Source: Monosporascus cannonballus (taxonomy: Eukaryota; Ascomycota; Sordariomycetes; Xylariales). Taken from it: a stretch of DNA of 64,000 nt. Where the stretch lies: contig QJNS01000007.1 of NCBI GenBank assembly GCA_004154925.1, positions 124,001-188,000 on the forward strand, given 5' to 3'. The position numbers and the translations under genes were made by a program. Of this stretch, positions 43,251 to 51,525 are shown one piece after another. The notes below the pieces were generated by a model. It saw only the letters and a program-made list of their open reading frames with translations, ran no database searches and had not been told where the DNA came from. The stretch's first letter is position 1; the number at the start of each line of letters is the position of its first letter.

Positions 43251-44312
43251 GGAAAAAATGGTTCGGGGTTAACATAATTTAATAATTTAAAGTTATTATT
43301 CGCATACGTAAATAGAGAGGAATTTAAAGCGCTTAATATTTGTCCATATTTTTTGAACTTTTCGCAGTTATAATAAAAATATTGTTTTTTTTTTACCTAA
43401 GTAAATCCGTTTTCTTTAATTAATATGTTGCTGGCGATAAATATCGGATTAAGTTATTTCCAATTTTACGATTAATACTTCCACTGTTAATTTTATCGCC
43501 AAAATAATCCTGCTAATTAACATTAACGAATCCTAAAAAATATCTCTAAGCAAAGCCTGTACGGAATGCTGGCTTATTAAGGCAAAAATGCTCCAAAATA
43601 TATTATTTAATAAGTTGGTCCCATTTTTTCAATTATATTTAAAAATATTAATCCTTTTTGAATTTTTTTTCGTAAACGAAATTATAAGCTTTATAACCTT
43701 ATTTCTCTTTTTACTTACGTTAATAATCTAATTCATATCGTTAATTATAATGGCATTACTTTAATATTAATTAATCCAAAATCTGCATAAATACGTCGTT
43801 AATAACGTATTTTTATTTTTAAATCTTAATAAGTCGATTTTTAATAATTAATTCTTCATCTTAATTAATTTTATATTTATCTTTTTATTTCCAAATATCC
43901 GAATTTTATTTTATTAAATAAGAATTTCCAAAAAAATTCGTTATATCCTAAATTATGCCGTCGGTTTAAAACATAAGTAATTAATTTATATTCTCAAACC
44001 TATATATTTTTAAGCTTATAATTCTCCGAAATCGGTTTTTTAAAAGTTTAGCTCCGAATAAGATCCCGTAAATGCTTAATTTTAAAATGTCCCCCTTTAA
44101 TTAATGGTACTTTAAAATCGTTTTGTTATTATCGGTTATTCGTAACGTTATTATTTTGTAAAGCGTAATATGCGTTTTTATATCTTTATAATTATAGTTA
44201 TAATTATCCGCGTTTTTGATCAAAACCTTATTTCTTTTTAAATATTAATCGGAAGTATTGAAAATTACCTTAGCAGTTAACCAAAGCTAATTTTCTCTTT
44301 TTGGCAGCCAAA

Positions 44313-44586
44313 TAAATTGGAGTTAGGAGAATTAGTTTTGATCAATGCAGATAATTATTTTATGTCACGGTACGGAATAGAATTATCGAAAAACGAAAAA
44401 CTTAATCTGATTATATTACTGGTATTGAACCTCGATAACTAAAGTGGCAGAAAATATGATAAGTGGTGGTGGTTGTTATTTGGGGGTTAAACCTATAGCG
44501 AAAAAGAACTTCTTAATATACATGCGAAACTCGGACTTTCTGATCAGCCGAGCCTGATCACGGGTGTAACACCACGCCCCACTTCA
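44313..44586 (-). repeat. 5' LTR of element B (right end)
   Basis: 274 bp starting TAAATTGGAG (ancestral TGAA...) and ending CCCCACTTCA, followed by ATAT. It keeps the GCTCGG-type hairpin region in the form CTCGGACTTTCTGATCAGCC. Confidence 0.88.
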
Positions 44587-45153
44587 ATATCGATATAAAT
44601 ATTTCTTTCGTCGTCGTTGTATCCTGCTTTAGTCACAAAACTTCTCTATATTATTATATATTTCGATATTGAATTGTTTTAAAGTAATTAGAAAATTTGT
44701 TATATTATTATATATTTTTCGACGTAATTTTCGAAATCAACATAATTACGAAAAGGTTTCAGGATAAATATTTTTTAATTAACTTTTACGTATTTCAAAT
44801 AGTTTTTTATCGTGAATTCGAATTAGTCACAAACGTTTTCCGTTAAAAAACCGTGACGGCGAAAATCTTATCTGTTAATTTCTCGAACTTTTGAAACTTG
44901 AAATATATTTTTACCTAAGTAAGGAATTTTTACGTATTACCTTTTTTATTATACAGTTAGAATTTTTTAACCATAAGCTTTAATATATTTATTTGCTTTA
45001 AACTTAGCAGAAGTTATTATATTTAAGGTTTTAATATTTCTACTTTTATCGCAATTTAACTATTATTAAAAATGTAATGTTTTATTGGTTAATTAATATC
45101 GTAATTAAAGATAATATATAAATTTTAACAGTATTATTAAACAAAACTTATAA

Positions 45154-45546
45154 TATAAAATAATTAAATAGTTTAATTAATTATTAAACTTAAGTCGTAC
45201 GAGTTAATATTAGTAAGAATATCGTAAAAATCTAAGTAACAATATCTTAACTTATTACGTTTCGTAATATTAAAAACGTTTTAGGTAACGATATTGTATT
45301 ATAAGTTAAAATTACTTAAATTATAAAAATAAGCGTATTTATATATTGTTATACTTAGGTATTTAATACTTTTCGGCTTAATAATACTTAATTAAGCAAT
45401 ATACTTAATCGTATTTAATTAAGCAGTTATTTAATAATGCTTAATTAATTTTTACTAAACGCTTATTATATAACTCGATTTATTCGGGTCCTATTTTGAT
45501 TGCAGCGCGACCGTTTTCGAGACCCGTGCCTAATTAGATCGTAACA
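45154..45546 (-). repeat. Right LTR of element D
   Basis: Aligned with 27,398-27,790 and ending GATCGTAACA before the TCGTC duplication. The first 25 bp are strongly decayed, so the start is good to a few bases. Confidence 0.82.
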
Positions 45547-45551
45547 TCGTC

Positions 45552-48500
45552 TATTATTAGTATTGATTTGTTAATAATTACATTTTCAATTTTCTGAATC
45601 GTTTTTTTTAGTTTATCGTAATTGTTTATAATTACGTTTTTAATAAAAATAAAAAGAGATATAATAATTTAATTAAATTTCCGCATAGATTTTTTAAATA
45701 GTTAACAAATTTTAAAAAAGTTTTAAGTGTAATTATTTTATTTTATTTTATTTTATTTTATTTTATTTTATTTTATTTTATTTTATTTTATTTTATTTTA
45801 TTTTATTTGTATATTTTAAATATCACATGTATTAACCTATAATTATTTGTATTAATTAAAATTTATTAAGTTTTTTAATGTTTCAAATGTTGTATAATCG
45901 TATTTTGCATATACCTTTTTTATTTTAGATAAAAATAAGATATCGTCGCAAAACTATACGATAAAATATCGAAATATCTCATAATATATAATTTATTTTA
46001 TATTAAAACGTTATTACGATATTTGTAAAAAATTTTTAATATTATAAAATATTTAAATATTTCGAATTTCGTTTTGAAAGCTTTTTTCAATTCATATTAA
46101 TTTTTAATATTAATAAAGCTATATTTTTGAAAAGTTAAATATTACAAGCTATATAACTTTAATAAATAGGCTTTTCGTTTTAATAATTAATTGCTATATT
46201 ATTTTAGTTTTAACGATAATATCAATTAAGTAACGTTAATCGATTATAAATTCTAAATTTTTAATATTTTAAATGCGAAAAATATTAACTATTTTAAAGA
46301 TAATTTTAAATGTAATATTTTTCTATACTATAATCGATTTTTAAATACCGTTTAAAAATATATTTTTTATTTTTATTACAATTTCAAATAATGTTATACT
46401 TAATAAAAAAGCGTTTTTTAAAAACTTATTTTTAGTTTAATTTCTTTACATGTTAATAATTTTGTATTCAGTTCTATTTTAGTAAAATTACTTATATTTG
46501 ATATTATAATATATCAAAGAATCTTTTATTTTATGGAATTATTATTGTAAATTATTACTTAATTCGCTTAATTTTGCTTTAATAATAATAACTCTATATT
46601 GGTTTTTTAACATTTATATTTCCTTATACTTTTGGTATTTTATATCATAAGCTATTTCTTATATCTTTATATTTATACTTTTTATCATTTTTAATTAAAT
46701 ATTAAATTTCTTTTATCGATTAACAGATTATAAAGTAAATTTATATAGTTAATTTCTTATTTAATCTAAGAGTTATACTAATATAACTTTAAATCTTTTT
46801 AAATTATATCGAAAGCTTTTAACAATATTATATTATAATTAATTATATAATAAAGCTTGTAATTATAGATTTTGAAATAATTAATTTTTCGCATAATTTG
46901 TTTTTTATTTCTATAAATTAATTTAAAATTTTGAAATTGTTTACAATATACAGTTCTTGTATATTTTGACTCCATTCTTAATTTATTAAGTGTGTTTAAT
47001 TTAATATAATTTGTCTTTATCTATATATTTTATAATATTATAGAAGTGTAATGTTTTTAAATTTGTATATATAAAACAATGCTATTATAAGTATTTTTTC
47101 GTTAAATATAAAGTATTTTAAACCTGTTTATTAGTCTTTAAGTTTTAATATTTTAACATTCTTTTAAATGTAATTTTCAGTTTTTAAATTTTATTAAATT
47201 ATTCGAATTTTTTTACACTTATTTTTAAAACCTATTTACTTGTATAATTTGTCGTACTTGTTAACATATTTAAAATTTAATATACAATGATTAACCTTTA
47301 TTTTATTTCAAGTTCTAAATTGGTTTTATTAATTAATTTTTTTATTTTTTATATTACGATTTATTATAGTGTATTTATAGTATTATTTTATAATATATAC
47401 GTAAACATTCCTATTTCTTTTATCAAAATTCTTTTTGTTTTCGAACTTAAAATAAACATTAATTAATAATAATAATTACGACTATTTATTTAAATTTATT
47501 TTTTATTATATATTATATTAATTGTTTAAGTTATAATTATAGGATTTATTGTACTACAGGGCTTTAGCAATATTATTTTTAAGATAATTTTATAAGACCG
47601 TTTGTTTATTTATTTTATTTTGTAAAATCATAAATAGAAAATATCGATATTGTTATTTATTATTTAAGATTTACCGCGTAAAACTTAATATTTCGTAAGT
47701 TATATTAATTTTAACGAACTGCAAAGGTAACAGGCCTAAGATATATAAGATCGCAACTTATTAACAATTAAGTATGAATCTGCTTTAAAATACAGTTTTC
47801 TCAAATTAAAACATTATTTATTTTAATCGTAAATACTATTCATTAATTGCCGTATTCGGAAACATTATATATGAAATTTATCATATTAATAATACCGTAT
47901 AATAACTTTCTATATACTTGATTATATTTCGAAACTATAAATTTGAATTGAATTAAGCCTTATATAATATATTAATATATTAATATATTTATTCTCTATA
48001 GTCTTATTATTTTTCTAAGTATAATATATAGCATAAAGTTTATTATATTAGGTGAATATTTGAAATAAAGATTTCTGAGTATATTTTATAAATGCTTTAT
48101 ATTATGCTATATTATACTTTATTTTATTTTAATTAAAATATTTAATTTAACTTTATTTCTTTAAACAAATATGAAATTTTATTAATTTTGATTTGGTATT
48201 GTTTAATGAAATCTTATTATTATAATTGTTATGACCTTAAAAATATATTAATATTTATACTATATTACGACTTATTGTCGTTATATAATCGATTAAAAAT
48301 TCAGATTTATTTCTCTTGAAAATTCTTTTAAAAAAAGATTAAAAAACGAGTAAAATATTTAGCTACATACGTTATTGATTTTGATTTTAATTTAAAACTA
48401 AATAAAATTAACGTATTAATGTAAGTAATATAATGATTTTAACTTATAAAATATTAAATTATGTTTCAATTTTCACTTTTTTTATTCTAAATAACTTTTT

Positions 48501-48900
48501 TATTTTTTATTATTTGAGTTAACCAAGAAAGAAAAAGATAAAACAATTTAATTACTTTTTTAAAGGTAATTGTCGTTATAAAATAAAATTTGTTAATTGA
48601 AGTAAAACAATATTTAATATGTATAGAATATTAAATATAATACCTATTATAATTTATTAAAACTTTATGTACTAATTTATTTTAAAAGCTGTTTTAAAAT
48701 TTAATTTTTTAAAAATTATTCGTCAAATTAATCCAATTTTTATATTAATTTTTTTTAAAAAAAAAATAAATACTTTCACTATCTAACTATATAAACATTG
48801 GTAAATATTCTAAATATTAGTTAAATAAAGTTTTTTAAATTAAATAATGTAATTAATTAATTATTTTAAACATTTAAAAAGTTTAAAATGAAAGTAAAAA
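45552..48900. other. Right part of older element 'E'
   Basis: Similar to the internal part of D. For example, 46,055-46,155 matches 30,690-30,790 (both with CGTTTTGAAGG/AAGC followed by AAAGTTATA/AAAGCTATA blocks), and 45,560-45,600 matches 30,175-30,215. No open frame, and no clear terminal LTR before the isochore edge. Confidence 0.5.
45733..45808. repeat. (TTTTA)n microsatellite, about 15 units
   Basis: An uninterrupted pentanucleotide array of about 76 bp. It is free of the scattered mutations around it, so it expanded after the last RIP of this stretch or has no RIP target (it contains no C or G). Confidence 0.95.
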
Positions 48901-49147
48901 ATTTTTAATAAATATATAATTTGATTTAATTTTTATTTAATTTTAATAAAAATAAAAATAATATTATTATTGAATTAAAAATTTAATATATAACAATTAA
49001 AAAATATTTAATAATTTATGACATTTTCATTTTTTAAATTTATATTAATAAAATATTTTAAAAAATATTAAAAACCCAAGTTTTTTATATAATAAAATTA
49101 TTCAAATTATAAAAATAATAATCGTATATATTTATCTCGGATTATTT

Positions 49148-49449
49148 GCTTACTATTAGTAAATTGGCGATTCGGCTTACTGGCTTACCACTAATGAGTT
49201 GGTAATGTCAGCTAGCTGGGGGGTGTGGAGCGCTCCCTATATACGGAAAGGTCCCATACTGATCGGCTTATATATGTTCCGTAGCTAAGCTACTTAGAGT
49301 TGTACGCGTCCGAGAGCACCTACAACTTAACTGAATACAAGAACACAACTGATGTCCCCTATATCTGACAGGTAATCCGGTTCACTGGCTTACCACCAGT
49401 AAGTTGGTAATCCGACTCACTTGGCTTACCACCAGTGAGTTGGTGATCC
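49148..49449. repeat. Four copies of a ~30-bp hairpin repeat at the isochore edge
   Basis: Units at 49,148-49,176 (degenerate), 49,179-49,207, 49,384-49,413 and 49,419-49,449. The consensus is ACTGGCTTACCACCAG followed by TGAGTTGGTAATCC. Within it, ACTGG pairs with CCAGT around a short loop. The units come as two pairs, about 170 bp apart. Copies nearest the AT-rich side have lost more C/G. Origin is unknown; it could be a MITE relic or a simple duplication. No protein explanation is convincing. Confidence 0.7.
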
Positions 49450-49862
49450 ATCACGTGACCTGACCCACTTGATCTCTTGGCTAACTCCGTTGCGACCGTT
49501 TCCGGAAGCCGTAGCCTGCCTGGTCGTAACAATCTGGTTTGCTCTCTAAAGGCTCCGTATCTACCTGGGTATATAAGAGCTATATGAAACATTCGTAGGA
49601 CGAAACGCCACATGTCAGCATATGCCACGTTGTGATGCCCACGACCAATTGGAAGAATTGGTGCATTTGCTTTGTATTTATACTTACTATGGTCTGAAAG
49701 GGCAATACTTAGTACAGACATATGGCCGTAGCGCCCTACCTTGACGTCATAGTCTTCCTGAACGACGTTGTCCAATCGGCCGGTTGCCTGTCGACATCTC
49801 TATGATGAAATCTGATGCAGACTGCAATGCGCAGACCTTCACAATCGGGTAAACAGACAACA

Positions 49863-49868
49863 GATCGA
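49863..49868 (+). promoter_or_regulatory. GATCGA, possible white-collar-type light response site
   Basis: A GATC-core hexamer 232 bp before the bli-3 start codon. Neurospora light-induced promoters use GATC-containing sites bound by the GATA-type White Collar complex, and bli-3 was named as a blue-light-induced gene. A hexamer occurs often by chance, so this is only a pointer. Confidence 0.2.
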
Positions 49869-49913
49869 GGGGCGCGGGTCAAGGGTCGTGTCAAGAAAGG
49901 CTGCACAGTAGTT

Positions 49914-49919
49914 TATATA
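49914..49919 (+). promoter_or_regulatory. TATA-like element of the bli-3-like gene
   Basis: TATATA in the context TTTATATAGG, 181 bp before the start codon and about 50 bp before a CT-rich tract where transcription may begin. Confidence 0.35.
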
Positions 49920-50099
49920 GGTATATTCGGGTAAGGGCTCCTGGTTTTAAATAGTGCTGGTCTTCCCACCTGTTTCTGCTTGCCTCTCTTTTATGCTGTG
50001 CTCCAAATTAGCACTGAATATTGAATTGCGACGACGTCTCGAATACAAAGAAGAGAGACCCCTACATCCTAGACTTCAGAGACAGAAGACGAAGCCACC

Positions 50100-50825
50100 A
50101 TGTCGTCATCCTTCTCCAACGCAGACACCGGCAACAAGCCGGCCGACCCCTACAAGGCCGAGAGCAAAGACGAAACCTCGCTGGCGGACAAGATTGAAGT
50201 CCTCGTCAACTTCATCTCCTCCTGCAAGTTCGGCATGATGACTACGAGGGACCCCAGCAGCAACAAGCTGGTATCCCGCTGCATGGCAATCGCAGCCAAG
50301 GTACGCACGCGTATACCTTCGATGCCCCCTCCCACCCTTTTCCCCCTTTTGCGGATCAAGTGATAACAACCCTCGCTGACGACATCGCTATTTACCCCGC
50401 TCCAGGAGTCCGGTGGCGTCGACCTCCTATTCTTCACGAACACGGAGTCCCACAAGACGGACGAGCTGAGTGCGGACCCCCACGTGAACATCTCCTTCCT
50501 GGACAGCAGCGGGCAGTGGGCGTCGGTCTCGGGCACGGCGACCATCGAGACGGACCGCAACCTGGTCAGGCAGCACTACAGCCCCTCGCTTAAGGCGTGA
50601 CTAGGCGACCTCGGCGACGGCACGCACGACGGGTCCGCAGACGACCCGCGCATCAGCGTCATCCGCGTCAAGACGGGCAGCGTCACCTACATAGTCACCG
50701 ACAAGATGTTGCTCGGGCGCGTGTCCGAGATCGCCAAGGGCACGGTGACGGGCAGCGTCGCCACGCCCAACAAATTGCGCGCGGTTTCCGAAAGCGAGGT
50801 CTCGGAGTGGAGGGCTTCTCACTAA
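50100..50825 (+). CDS. bli-3: BLI-3-like PNPOx-type flavoprotein (general stress protein 26 family), in-frame TGA
   Basis: Exon 1 is 50,100-50,300 (67 codons, start in GCCACCATGTC) and exon 2 is 50,406-50,825; the intron 50,301-50,405 starts GTACGC and ends CCAG, phase 0. The protein belongs to the pyridoxamine-phosphate-oxidase-like split-barrel family (FMN-binding; Neurospora BLI-3, bacterial GSP26). Visible blocks are KIEVLVNFISSCKFGMMTT, LLFFTNTESHK, HVNISFLD and WASVSGTA. Codon 132 (50,598-50,600) is TGA, where I recall a Trp in BLI-3 (SPxLKAWLGDLGDG). The frame then stays open for 74 codons (LGDLGDGTHDG, ISVIRVKTGSVTY) to TAA at 50,823-50,825. Full length would be 206 residues; the stop form has 131 and lacks the end of the barrel. 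Codon use after TGA is still GC-rich at third positions. No peroxisomal SKL-type ending is seen. Confidence 0.85.
50598..50603 (+). promoter_or_regulatory. Candidate stop-codon readthrough motif UGA-CUA
   Basis: TGA CTA followed by G. The UGA CUA hexamer is the known high-readthrough context described for fungal and animal genes. Near-cognate tRNA-Trp is one of the tRNAs that can decode UGA, and Trp is the residue expected here. No splicing solution removes the stop in frame. Confidence 0.55.
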
Positions 50826-51525
50826 TCGTGTCGTTCTGATCCAGATATCCTAACAGCAGTTGTCTTTTTTAGCAGCCTACAATTTATAAGTATAATTCTA
50901 TATCATAGTATCCGTTGGAAAACCTGACTCTATATATACCTCGATAACTTGTAACCATTACTCTGCCACTCATACTATAGCATATATCATGCAAGTAGTG
51001 TCACCCAATCTACATCAAATCTACATGGAGTATAAGCCTAACCCAGTAAGCCAGCAACGGCAAGTTCTTTCGCACCATACTCTTTATTTATATAATTCTA
51101 TTCTGACTTGGTGATAATTTGAGTTGGGAAACATACCTAATCAACCGGATGGAATTATGTGGTGTTTTGGCCGCCCTAAGAGACGTACAAATTAGGAAGG
51201 GTCGAAAGTGTCACCGGGCATATGCTTGATGATCACGACTAGGGATATAGACCTATTACTTTGTAGTTGCCTTGGTAGTGATTGACGAGCTTGATGAACC
51301 CCTATCTCGTCATCTGTATCATGTTCCTCATCGCTTGATGCAGTCCCTTTGGGCCGTGGGCACTCATTAAATGACAAAATCTTGACATTCCAACACGAAT
51401 ACGCTGACGCCTCATAGATCACCGGTCGGCTACGGTACGGTGGAACACGCTGCGTACGGAGAGAGGGCACATATTGGGCGGGAAGCTTCGTGTAAGGACT
51501 CCAGCTTCTTAATAGGGGCAAAAGC
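50826..51525. other. Convergent intergenic region
   Basis: 700 bp between the ends of the bli-3-like gene (+) and the TAP-like pseudogene (-). It must hold the 3' UTRs of both. A minus-strand open stretch at 51,192-51,521 starts from a non-ATG codon and has no recognisable domain, so I see no further gene. Confidence 0.6.

Larger units (their letters stand above)
32974..44586 (-). mobile_element. Ty3/gypsy-type LTR retrotransposon 'B', 11.6 kb, inserted in D
   Basis: Direct repeats of 274 bp (32,974-33,247 and 44,313-44,586) are flanked by ATAT on both outer sides. Pol is on the minus strand: the reverse transcriptase lies at about 39,140-39,565 and a gag-like region upstream at about 42,600-43,250. 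So the right LTR is the 5' LTR of the transcript. The total of 11,613 bp is long for Ty3/gypsy. About 5.9 kb lies between the reverse transcriptase and the 3' LTR, more than RNase H plus integrase need. B is less mutated than its relative A, but every frame is broken. It inserted into D after D was in place. Confidence 0.88.
27398..45546 (-). mobile_element. LTR retroelement 'D', split by element B
   Basis: Direct repeats of about 393 bp (27,398-27,790 and 45,154-45,546) are bounded by a perfect 5-bp duplication, TCGTC (27,393-27,397 and 45,547-45,551). Ends read TATAAC... (ancestral TGTAAC) and ...GTAACA / GTCACA. The span is 18.1 kb, but element B (32,974-44,586) lies inside; without it D is about 6.5 kb, a normal LTR-element size. 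The internal sequence is RIP-wrecked. The best surviving stretch is a 72-codon minus-strand frame at 29,649-29,867 (start codon not ATG) that continues toward 29,530 if stops are ignored. This suggests minus-strand coding. I could not find the reverse transcriptase box, so the superfamily is open. Confidence 0.8.
1..49130. repeat. AT-rich, RIP-mutated transposon isochore
   Basis: About 49 kb of very AT-rich sequence (GC by eye roughly one fifth to one quarter) in which the longest open frames are only about 60-75 codons. Where related copies can be compared (LTR pairs, elements A and B), they differ overwhelmingly by C-to-T and G-to-A transitions. Recognisable coding motifs are interrupted by TAA/TAG at ancestral Gln and Trp codons, and catalytic Asp codons read Asn. 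This is the known signature of repeat-induced point mutation in Pezizomycotina. No host gene is visible. The tract continues past the left edge of the window and ends abruptly near 49,130. It could be pericentromeric, subtelomeric or an internal heterochromatin block; the sequence alone does not decide. Confidence 0.95.
49450..50099. other. Upstream region of the bli-3-like gene
   Basis: About 650 bp of normal composition. It holds a TATA-like element (49,914-49,919), a pyrimidine-rich tract at about 49,963-49,995, typical of fungal promoters, and a GATCGA site (49,863-49,868). A minus-strand open stretch (ATG at 49,721, ending 49,359) is not supported as a gene. Confidence 0.5.

Noticed and set aside
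1..49130. CRISPR arrays, tRNA or rRNA genes in the AT-rich tract.
   Set aside because: No spaced direct-repeat array, no tRNA A/B-box pair with cloverleaf, and no rRNA-like conserved blocks were found by eye.
49359..49721. Minus-strand open frame of about 120 codons from an ATG at 49,721.
   Set aside because: No recognisable domain. Its last part is just the translated hairpin repeat (QLTGGKP units).
50106..50560. Antisense and alternative-frame open stretches over the bli-3-like gene.
   Set aside because: High GC at third positions opens shadow frames. None has a family match, while the spliced plus-strand frame does.
50561..50604. A 40-nt intron in bli-3 exon 2 (GTCAGG...GACTAG) that would remove the TGA.
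   Set aside because: The length is not a multiple of three, so it shifts the downstream frame. It also deletes conserved residues. It cannot explain the open frame after the TGA.
51192..51521. 109-codon minus-strand frame just after the TAP-like pseudogene stop.
   Set aside because: It starts at a non-ATG codon, has no domain, and does not continue the hydrolase, which already ends at 51,526 with a normal C terminus.
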